A stretch of DNA of 64,000 nucleotides from contig JAJUBI010000005.1 in assembly GCA_022419385.1 (NCBI GenBank), positions 434,001 to 498,000 of the forward strand. Direction: 5' to 3'. How positions within the stretch are numbered: position 1 is the first letter of the stretch; each line of letters begins with the position of its first letter. The notes below the pieces were generated by a model, which was not told the DNA's origin, ran no database searches, and saw nothing but the letters and a program-made list of their open reading frames with translations. This DNA is from Paraconiothyrium sp. Pb-2020 (lineage: Eukaryota; Ascomycota; Dothideomycetes; Pleosporales; Didymosphaeriaceae). This document shows, piece after piece, positions 25,878 through 34,949 of this stretch. The position numbers and the translations under genes were made by a program.

Positions 25878-27340
25878 ATAACACTATACTTAAATTAAAG
25901 TAAAGTAATAACTATATATTAGCTTACTATTACTATCTCTATAAAGAGTATTATAATAAATTATACTATTCTATAGACTTTAGGTCTAAAAGTAAATAGC
26001 TATTAAGGCCTTTAAAAGTAGCCTCTCTAGTATCTCTATTACTATTATTTAACTACTATAGTTACTATAGTACTAGAGAATAGCTTAGAATTACTATATA
26101 GACTAACTAAAATAAATCTAATAAAAAATAGATAAACCTACTTTCTTAAAAATTAAAAGTTAGTAAAGGTATATATCGTAATAATGTAAAGCTTTGGAAC
26201 ACTCTTAGGCTTTAACACCGGGAGGTTACACATAGGTAAATGGAAAAATTAAAATTGCCTTAAGTATTATATAAAAGGGCTTCTAAAATAAATAGTAATT
26301 ACAAGTTCCAAAGAAAGACGCCTCTAGTAGCCCTATAGAGATAAGGCACGGAGGGAGCATTAGTAATATATACCTATATCCTACTACTAAAGTAATATAT
26401 TAAGTAAAAGTAACAGTTAATAGTGTAAGTGTGCTTATTAAGTTAGTCTAACGCTTCTGCAATCGCAGCAACCTACTAAACCCCCTTAGCACCATAACCT
26501 AGTACGATTATTCTAACGTCGATATGCTAGCCGGCCGATCCTCTAACTATATATTTGTGGATTTGGAGGGCAGTAAGACAGATTACGAGCTAGATTAGAG
26601 AAACTATACTGCAATGAAGGTAATAAACTGAAAGGGCGGGGCGCAGCCTTTAAACTTTTATTCTTATTGTTGCTAGGTGTATTTAAGACGAGAAGAGGGA
26701 TGTTGCTGTGGGGGCTTTAATTAAGCGTTAGTCGCTGCGAGCCATTCTGGAACGTTTAGGTGGCGCACTAGATCATGCGAGGGCTGGCAGCAGGAGAGAC
26801 ACTAAGGCGTTGTCTGGCAAGTAGTGGAGAAGTTGGTAAATGAACTAAAAGTCGCTGCGCTTTGTATCATACATTACATCTCTCCCCCTAAAGTTTACAT
26901 GCCTGCCTAGACGCATTCTAAATATTAATGCCATTATGTTTTGCCATCTTCTCTTAGCTGGCTAATGTTAACGCTGCCACATTCGCGCATAACTACTCCT
27001 CTTATGGTAACCTGTTGCAAAAGCGTGCGTACCTAACTACTGTAACTAAAGTAGTATTGTAGAAGATACAACCTACTTTATTACCTAATGTTACGAATAT
27101 AAACACACAAGGGCGTCTTATGTTTAAGCCTATACGCTAAAGTAGCTAGTATTATATATATTATTGTGTTCTTAGAAACGAACTATAGATATATATTTAA
27201 AGTAAAGAAGATTCTTTCTACTATTTAAAGTACTTTATAGGTAACTAAAAATAAGTTTCTTTAGTCTATATAAAGATCTTTAAGTAGTATTTAAGCTTTA
27301 AGGTATCTAAATATATAACGCCTAACTAAAATTAATATTA
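25878..27340. other. Mixed-composition spacer between retroelements, no gene seen
   Basis: The composition is patchy: AT-rich to about 26,160, nearer to balanced from 26,170 to 27,130, then AT-rich again. The middle part contains CG and CA and has escaped full RIP. I found no open frame, splice pattern or motif I can support. It may be a decayed gene or low-copy spacer. Confidence 0.4.
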
Positions 27341-27345
27341 GATAG

Positions 27346-27761
27346 TGTTAAACTTCTAAAGGGTAGCTAGTTCTAAAAGGGTTAAGGTTAGTTCTTAGGT
27401 AAGATAACTAAGAGGGGAAAGGAGAGTTTTATTAATATAAAAGTATTTTATAAAGTATAATAAGTTAATAAGGGAGCCTAAGTAAATCTAAATAATAGAT
27501 TAATAAATAAGTTAAATATAAGTATAGAGAGCCTATTCTTATATTTCTATATACTTAGTATAATTAGCTCTCTAATTATACTAATTAAGGTAATTAATAC
27601 TTACTTAGTAATTAATATATAATCTACTTAGTATACTTAGTATACTAAGGCTACTAATTACTCTAATTAAGTTATATAACTAATAGACTATACTATATTA
27701 TATTAAAGGAAAATAATTATATATTGTAAATCCTAGTAACTGTCTGTCCTGGATCCTAACA
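27346..27761 (-). mobile_element. Solo LTR, second family, with target duplication GATAG
   Basis: 416 bases beginning TGTTAAACTTCT and ending GGATCCTAACA, so it has TGTTA...TAACA termini. It is the reverse complement of the LTR at 8,050-8,456. A perfect five-base direct repeat GATAG flanks it (27,341-27,345 and 27,762-27,766). No internal retroelement sequence is attached, so it is a solo LTR. Confidence 0.88.
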
Positions 27762-27766
27762 GATAG

Positions 27767-28191
27767 TAGGGGTAGTTATGTAAACCTTTAATTTAGTATC
27801 TATGGCTATTTAATTATCTTATTACATTTACGGAACACTATACCTATAGCTTACTATTAAGTCTAGAATACTCTATTTTAGGGTTAGAGCCCAAGATGGC
27901 TCTGAGGCTCTGGATTAAGAGGGGCTGTTTGCGTTGCAACACTTCCTAACAAGAAAAGAGGTTTTCTGAAAGAAACATAAGATCGAAAGGCAAATTTGAG
28001 TTATTACCATCATATCATTACCATCATATATCATAGTGAATGGTTTCAGGCCCACACTCCTCATATCCCTTTGATCTCCATCCACGTTCAATCGTGCCTC
28101 CAACAACCCTCAAAGTGTCACAAATGAGCGTCAAAAAAGCAAAAAACCCTCGCAGCTTCTCCACACCCCTCTCTCAGCCTCACCTTTCACC
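27767..28191. other. Transition from repeat block to gene-bearing DNA
   Basis: AT-rich at first, balanced after about 27,890. The short minus-strand frame at 27,915-28,106 has no support as a gene. The 3' end of the next gene's transcript probably lies here. Confidence 0.4.
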
Positions 28192-29367
28192 CTACCCCTC
28201 ATAGCTAACCTGCGCCTTCTTAATACTCTCCTTCAACTCTTTACTCTTCTCCTCACTACACGCGCTCTTCCCAGGCACCAAATCCACAAGCAAAACCGCA
28301 ATCGTATCAACGATAGACTCGATGCCCCTGAGCGCCTGCGCAATCGGCTTACCTATGAACCCTTGGCTTGCCCTCTCGGACAGCATGTCACCACCACCGC
28401 CACCATTTACGACAGCATGATCCGCATCCCGACGGATAGGCCCCGTCTCAAGGAACCCCGAGCGCCCGATGAGGATAGCGAGCAGCTCCTGATGCACGCG
28501 GACGAATTCCAGCCACGCGAGGACGATGGTGTCGGAGGAGCAGCCGGGGGGAAAGGCCGGAAACGTATTAAATGAAGGGAGGGCGATCTGCACCGTAGTA
28601 ACGATTCTGGTGAGGCCGATTGACACATCAAGGATAGGGTTGTCAAAAAGTGCGGTGGAAGCGTCGGTCCCGTCGCGGGGTTGGATAGGAGAAGCGCCGA
28701 TTTTCTTGGCTGCGGTTTGTAGATTCATGGAGAGCTGGGTGACTTGGTTGATTGCGTTGATGACGGTCTCGGCGGTGCGGACGATGGCGCCTGAGCAACC
28801 TTTCGTCGGGCAGGCGGAGGCGGTGTTGGAGGGGGAGGCGAAGGCGTCGGTGGTGCTGGCGGGTGGGGCGAGATCGGTGGGGGTGACGAAGGGGCCGCAG
28901 TTTCCGGGGAGGGGCTCGATGATGATGACTTCGGTGGCGTTGCTGGGGGGCGTGTCGTAGTAGGTGACGGTTGTGGGGTCGGCTTGGGGCGGGACGACGA
29001 TGGTTTTTGTGAGTCCGGGGGAAAAGGTGCCCGTTGGGACGCCGATTACGACGAGGGAGTCGATGGATTCGCCGTCGGCTTGGGTGCAGGCCGTGACGGT
29101 GGTGCTGTAGTAGTCGGCTTGGCTGGGGATGCCGACGAAGATGGTGCCGGAGACGTCTGATGGGGAAAGGCCGGACGTAGGGACCTCTGTCAACGTAAAG
29201 TCGGGGGAGGATGTAGGAGGGAAGACTTCGGTGATAGCAGACTCGTCAGTTGTTACTGGGAGGATACTGGCCGATGCCCGTATCGACGTACGGGCGTCCA
29301 TGGCGCGAGGCAGCACTTTGGCATTGACAGCCGAGGCGAGAAGGAAGGATGCAAGAATCGCGGACAT
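28192..29367 (-). CDS. Secreted serine/threonine-rich hypothetical protein
   Basis: Single exon. I prefer the ATG at 29,367 because it opens a typical signal peptide, MSAILASFLLASAVNAKVLP, with cleavage likely after VNA. An upstream in-frame ATG at 29,433 would add 22 residues before it. The product is 391 residues. Residues 20-190 are rich in S, T, P, with repeated TV, TY and PP patterns of the kind that are heavily O-glycosylated in fungal wall or secreted proteins. Four or more cysteines follow, including CPTKGCSG. The C-terminal half contains two long hydrophobic helical stretches (around LLAILIGR and VDTIAVLLVDLV). I do not recognise the family and see no catalytic motif or GPI-type hydrophobic tail. 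Confidence 0.65.
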   Translation of the reverse strand: MSAILASFLLASAVNAKVLPRAMDARTSIRASASILPVTTDESAITEVFPPTSSPDFTLTEVPTSGLSPSDVSGTIFVGIPSQADYYSTTVTACTQADGESIDSLVVIGVPTGTFSPGLTKTIVVPPQADPTTVTYYDTPPSNATEVIIIEPLPGNCGPFVTPTDLAPPASTTDAFASPSNTASACPTKGCSGAIVRTAETVINAINQVTQLSMNLQTAAKKIGASPIQPRDGTDASTALFDNPILDVSIGLTRIVTTVQIALPSFNTFPAFPPGCSSDTIVLAWLEFVRVHQELLAILIGRSGFLETGPIRRDADHAVVNGGGGGDMLSERASQGFIGKPIAQALRGIESIVDTIAVLLVDLVPGKSACSEEKSKELKESIKKAQVSYEG

Positions 29368-30590
29368 GGTGACGGTTGAGTAGGAAGCAAGATGCTCAAG
29401 TCTGCTGAAACGATAGGCAGGGGAACAATGCACACTTTATAATCTTGACCCAGGGTATCGGCCCATACGTAAAGTCTGTCCATCGTAAGTGATGGCCTAC
29501 ACTTTGGGGTAGGAGCGTGTAGCAAACGACTGCGGAATGAAGCCCACTGCTTGGAACTCGGAAGCGCGAACCACGGGCCGTATGCGGTGCATGGACTGTT
29601 CGTATCATTTGATCTCCGATCCGAGGCCACAATCTGCCCACCTTGTTCCGATTCGGGATGAGAACGTAGTAGCGTAACGGCCACGAGGTCATTGGCATGT
29701 AGGCACAGACAAGATCCAAGTCGTTCGTACCATATAGGCATCGAAGATAATGGTATGAGCGACAAGACAACGGCGAGATACAGTGTTCCTCGGTTTCACA
29801 TACTCCGCGATGTGCATCGATGACTACTGTGGCGCAGGGCCGAACCAAGCATTCGGCTACGGCGCTGCACGAGAAACGGGAGCTAAAATTTCAGTGACAG
29901 GGTGACAGACGGCGAAGTATCTCACCTGTAGCACTTGTAACCATACAATGTCGCGCATATCTAGGATACAAATGTATTCCAGCAATGAAGCTTGGTCGCT
30001 GTGCCACCCAACGGGATGACCCGTAGGAATCCGGTCAACGCGAAGCCTAGACGGTACCGAAAAGTGGTCTCTGGAGGATGAGAGAAGCCACACTCGTCAT
30101 CGCGTTGTTCCAATTTGTAAATGGAACTTCCTCCAGTCGTATTGCGGGACGACATTGAAATTGGTGTCTTCCAATGAGCGGAGGTCCTGAATGTCTGTGG
30201 CCCGTGAAGACAGTGAGATCGTCGTCCAACCCCCACTCCTCGCTACATTCCACATTCTTTGTCTTGGGTTGCATTCTAGTTCCGGCAGTAGCGGTGATCC
30301 GTAATGGCCTTGAGTTAGTATGTCGGTCCGGCATATGCACAGATTGTTGTTGAAGTGACGGTTAGTACAAATATGTAGCACTTCATGGAACCAAACAGAG
30401 CTAATGCTTAGTGAAGAGATATGACGGGGAAGTAGACCTCCTGACGGAATCTGTCCCTTTTATACTATATCATACCAAACAAACCCGGCCACTGAGGCAT
30501 ACCTTTATCCGATCCATTTCATCTAAGCATCGTAGAGTCGTCGCAGGAGAAAGAAATAAAAGAAACATGAGTATAGTCGACATCCAACAC
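29368..30590. other. Intergenic, several overlapping minus-strand frames, none supported
   Basis: Five overlapping minus-strand open frames of 78-170 codons lie at 29,253-30,381. They are in different frames, rich in R, H, C and P, and match nothing I know. The region probably holds the promoter of the secreted-protein gene and the 3' flank of the annexin gene. Confidence 0.4.
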
Positions 30591-32116
30591 TTACTGGACG
30601 CAAGCAACCATTAATTTCTCCTAGGCTGGTCAGCAGTCGCTCGGGTGACATGATTGTGAGTTCACTTACGTAGTCGCCCCTCGTCTCGCCCTCTATCCTC
30701 CTGACCAAGGACTTATTGTACTTGCGCTGGTAAGCATCGCTCACGGCCCGCATGAAACCCTGATCCCAGTGACAGCGGACCACACGTTGCACCAGCAGCT
30801 CGTCCTTAGTACCAAGGCCGGCCATCGAGTCCTCTAGACGCACCGCCTCAGCTTCAGGGCGATTTACTGCTCGTTCAACAAGTAAGACAAGTGCATCTTC
30901 CATGTGACCCGAGAACTTGGACTTGATGGCCTTGACCAAAGGCTCGTGGAATCGTTGCTGGTAGGTTTGAGCAATGGCGCGGATCTGGGCGTCGTTGCGA
31001 GTGAACAAAAGATCGCACACGGAACTAGCATTCTTGCTGATCATGTTACCCATTCCGCGCTGCAACTCGGTAACGTCGTGCTCGACGGCTTGGGGAACGA
31101 CTGGAGCCGAATCTTCTGCGCGCGGCGGGCCGCAATGATCATCATGTCTACCTCGCCTTCAGCAACTTCTTATTTCGGGTCTTTGAATTTCACTTACACA
31201 TCTGCTCAGTTGCTGCCGAAAGATCGCCCCGCAAGTCGGCTTCTAGGCTCTTGTTGAAGAGTCGCTGATACTCGGTCTTGATCGCGTTGACATCGGCGTT
31301 CGATCGGCCAATAAGAACATCATCAAGTGCTGCCTCCTTTGTCCCCACGCCCTTCATCGCCTCGTACAGCGTGTAACAGTCGCCTATGAGCGGGCCGCGA
31401 GCAATCTGTACCAGTCCTTTCTCAAAGTAGCCTGATGTCTCTTTCTCGAGATCTTTGATCAAGTCTCGCATCATGCGCTGGTTGTAGGTTTGACGGACGG
31501 TGTTGATCTGGATGGGGTCCTTCTTGGCTAATATTTGGATTAGGGCCTTTTCATCCGTGCCGAAACCCTTCATGGCCTTTCGAATGCCCTCAACGTCGCG
31601 AGTCACATCGATCTGGGCAGTTTGCTGTGGGCCATATCCTAACGAAGGCTGAGTGGGAGGGCCGAAACTTTGAGGAGCTCCGTATTGCTGGCCGGGAGGA
31701 GCGCCGTACTGTTGTGGCGGAGGAGCGCCATATCCTTGTTGCGGTGGACGAGCGCCGTATTGCTGTGGTGGTGGCTGCCCATAACCGCCTTGCGGTGGGG
31801 GAGCGCCATATTGGCCAGGCGGCGGCTGCTGATACTGACCTTGCGGCGCAGGCGAACCATACTGATTTGGTGGAGGTGCTCCGTAGCCCGGTTGTCCACC
31901 TGGAGGAGGTGCTCCCCATTGTCCCTGCTGGGGTGGAGGAGCACCATAAGGTTGTTGATAGCCTTGCTGGGGGGGATAGTTTCCCTGCGGAGGCGGGGCA
32001 CCCCATCCCTGTTGCGGAGGCGGCGCGTTATGTCCATACTGGCCCTGGGGCGGGGGCTGCTGACTCCATCCCTGGTTAGGCGGCGGCTGTCCGTATCCTC
32101 CTTGTTGACCGTACAT
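30591..32116 (-). CDS. Annexin with Pro/Gly/Gln-rich N-terminal tail, one apparent frame break
   Basis: Calcium-dependent phospholipid-binding protein of the fungal annexin group. The first exon, 32,116-31,198, encodes about 165 residues of PPPQGQYG/GAPPP-type repeats, then annexin repeats 1 and 2 (KGFGTDEK and KGVGTKEAALDDVLIGR). After a 49-base intron (31,197-31,149 to 31,148) come repeats 3 and 4 (AGLGTKDELLVQRVVRCHW). A last intron, 30,669-30,621, leads to GDY|EKLMVACVQ and stop TAA at 30,591-30,593, matching the usual fungal annexin ending. Repeat 3 lacks the GxGT calcium loop. Just after the first intron the reading MMIIAARRA is in one frame, while EDSAPVVPQ and everything after it is in another. 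The shift lies in the GC-repeat CGCCGCGCGC near 31,118. Without correction the protein would end in repeat 2. A weaker GT donor at 31,199 would restore the frame but give non-family residues. Confidence 0.8.
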
Positions 32117-33497
32117 TAGAGTATGGAGTGCAGAATGTTTCTAGCGGGTGAGGTGAAGTCGAGAGACGTGTGATTAAGGCTGACGGATGCTTTGGGGGCT
32201 GGTGTTTATTCTTTATAGCGGCTGCCCAACATGACGCCACTGCCCTCGTAGCCTCACAGCCACTGAGGCTTGGGAGCCTTGGCGCCTTGGCATGTCCCGC
32301 CGGACCAACTTATTCTTTCACCAAGTGACTTGTGGTGACTGAGAGATTCAAGGCTGTTGTGATATTGCGTATTGAATAGTGCGCTTGACTATCCCAAATC
32401 CTCGCCTGCGATGCCCTGCGTCGATGTCCCAGAGTGACCCAGCTTTGCGGCTGCCTTCCATTGCTGAGTCATTGCCCCCGCGCGTTCCTGGGCTGCCCCT
32501 TCGGTGAGTGGTACCGATGCACGCGCTAATCAGCTCAGCCCTGACCCAGTCGCGTGGCTGGCAGCTGTCAATCATCGCCTTCGACTAGTCACGCTGCGAA
32601 TCGCAACGACGAAGTTGCTCAGCCCCGCGCTCTTCGTACGCATTGTGTTGGTTGGGCTACCTAGGTATCGTCGCGGGGTAGCCAAGTGGATGGGCTCTTA
32701 CTAAGTTGCGGGGAGCTTGTTCGTTGAGGGATATAGCTGACTGAGGCTCCGAATCAACATTGCACCGCCATAACTACAACACCTAAATTTCAGCACCTCT
32801 CCTGGATAGTGGCCGGCAGAAAGTTGACGTCTATCCAATCATTTCGGAACCCACTATCAGAACGGGAAAGAATGGGTACTTTGACATCGAAGCGAAAGGC
32901 TCGATATGACTCCGAGACCCTCCTATACATCGTGATCTGCATTAATCAATATGTCTGTATACGTTGTAGCTACGACCGCCTTTGCATAGTGCTATATTCC
33001 CATGCTGTACATAAGGGAAAGATTGCTACGCCATACATTATTTAGAGATAAAGGCTCAAGAGATCGCATTATACTTTTACGTCGCTGGAGTTCAACGTAC
33101 TCACCTTTTATCAACGGCCTTACGTTCATCGACATCCACCACCCATGGGACCGCCCGCAAATAGCGCAACCTCAACAGCCTCGCGATTCGATGGACCGTT
33201 AACTTCCTCCCACCACCGACCGACACATTTCGCGATCGTCTCGTCTGTTTCGAATCGCCCCTCAAGCAGCTAGCTGGCCAGTTGGCTGGCCATACATCGT
33301 GTATACTGTAAGAGAACGTTACTATGGTCTGAGCGTAGGCATACGCTTCTGTTAAAACAAATCCATGATTATTAAGCTGAATGATGATGTGACTTACGTA
33401 GTAATATCGCGAATTAACATTTCGTCCAGCTGCGCTCCAAAATTATTCAAACCGATCTCACCCGCACGCTATCGCGGATTGATAGCCGAGTCCGAAA
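32117..33497. other. Intergenic, no gene seen
   Basis: Annexin promoter at the left end. Short plus-strand frames (66-78 codons) near 32,504, 32,809 and 33,002 have no recognisable features. Confidence 0.4.
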
Positions 33498-34001
33498 ATG
33501 GCTCCCGTACCTGAAACACTCCTTATGTCCGAAGAGGGGCTTGAGCGATTGAAAAGAGCCGAGGGATTCAGACAAACGGCATACCCAGATGGGAAGACTG
33601 GTATGTCAATCGGTCATGGTATTCACAGCAAATATTATCCCGAGATATTCAAGCGATACGGCCCATCTGTCACAAAAGGACAAGCACATCAACAAATAGT
33701 GGACGCGGCTATCATAAAGGCGCGAGAGTTTGAGGAACAGCGAGACCTGGATTAACTCAAGCTATGGACAAAGAGATGCCCTTATTTCAGCGGCGTATAA
33801 TGCTGGAACGAAATAGGTTGCTGACGGAACTAAGGAACATACATTGAAGCAAGAATGGGAAGGGGTTGCAAGGGGACTACGTGGGACAGCAACTTTTGGG
33901 CACGTTGGAACTCAAGAGTCGATTGAGTTTCTCGTCGTAACGCAGATGCCGATTATTTTCTGAAGAACAGCCCCAAGGAGGAAACAAGTGGGCTGTCTTA
34001 G
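33498..34001 (+). pseudogene. GH24 phage-type lysozyme relic
   Basis: The ATG at 33,498 opens an 85-codon frame with the start of a GH24 lysozyme domain: LKRAEGFRQTAYPDGKTG followed by SIGHG. This includes the general-acid Glu and the Asp of the active site. The frame stops at 33,753, but homology continues in the next frames. From about 33,757 come YGQRDALISAAYNAG (the conserved helix of the family), an in-frame TAG, then EWEGVARGL. After another shift near 33,940 come NADADYFLKNSPK and a stop at 33,999-34,001. So at least two single-base shifts and one stop interrupt it. The stop could come from CAG by a RIP-type C-to-T change. Fungal GH24 enzymes degrade peptidoglycan and are usually secreted; no signal peptide is visible here. 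Confidence 0.75.
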
Positions 34002-34949
34002 AACGCTATCGACCCTCGGCGGCCTGCCGGCTACTCAATTCTCCAGTTGCGGAACTGACCGCATTTGTGATCAAGAGTCAAGCAAGTATCAGAGTCTGAG
34101 TCCATAACTCGGCGCGTGCCGAGCTAGCTCGGCACCCTTCCGACGCGCCACACAGGAAACGATATCGCGTCGCTGGCTATATGTGCAAGCGAGACCCTCT
34201 GAATAGCTCAGTCGGATCATTAGACGTCGTCCCCTGAAGCGTTGTCACAGGATGCCGCCTATATCGCATCGTGAAGTTATTCATGCCGTAAACCTGCGAC
34301 GCCGTGGACTAAGCAATGCAGCATCTCAAGTGTCCATTCAGTACCCTAGACTACTATCAATGTTTGCAGGCGACACGTTTCGCCGGCAGGCTGCGCGAAT
34401 TGGGCCTCGACTCACGCCTTGCTGCAAGATAGTATCTGAGGCTGAGCGCTTCTCCCAAATTTAGGTCAAAGGCGTTGAGCGGACGAGCGCCACAAGCCTT
34501 CCGCCAATCCCATCACAAGCTACGCATGCAACTCTCAGCCTCGAGAATCGAGACCCGAAAATTGCGAACTGCGAATGAATATCGTGTTGCGATTGATCCG
34601 CTTGCTATACAAATAGTTCGTTTCCGCGGTTCGAAGCTGGTTTGTGATTCGGATTATCAACATCGATCTTGATTGTCAATATGAATTCAATACCTACACC
34701 TCGATCGATCCGATAGACACCAGGGGTGGCCGATCGCATCATGTTTTCTGGCGATTCATTCGACACAATATTTTGATCTTCGTTGCATTAGTCATGGGGC
34801 TAGGTTGCGCAGCTATCGTGGTGGTCTTCGCGGCCTGGCTTTAGTAGACAGATTCTGAGGTGTCCGAGCTGGTCTATAGAATGCGAAGTTCCTAATCACG
34901 TAGGTAAGTCGCATCTAATCTTGGAGGCTTCGTTCCGCGCTGCATCGCG
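34002..34949. other. Intergenic, with a possible upstream exon
   Basis: Contains a 20-base perfect palindrome at 34,116-34,135. The frame at 34,644-34,844 ends in a strongly hydrophobic run (NILIFVALVMGLGCAAIVVVF), typical of a first membrane helix. It could be an upstream exon of the membrane protein at 34,950, but I could not find a convincing splice pair, so it is not joined. Confidence 0.35.
34116..34135. repeat. Perfect 20-base palindrome
   Basis: GTGCCGAGCTAGCTCGGCAC is identical to its reverse complement. It lies 115 bases after the lysozyme relic. Confidence 0.9.

Noticed and set aside
18600..25882. Target-site duplication for the complete Gypsy element
   Set aside because: The flanks CATAG and ATAAC do not match; a four-base ATAG/ATAA match differing by a RIP-type change is too weak to claim.
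29253..30381. Overlapping minus-strand frames of 78-170 codons upstream of the secreted-protein gene
   Set aside because: They occupy several frames, lack motifs and splice logic, and look like chance frames in GC-balanced DNA.
31624..32119. Long plus-strand frames opposite the annexin N-terminus
   Set aside because: They are antisense shadows of the Pro/Gly/Gln repeats, which keep all frames open.
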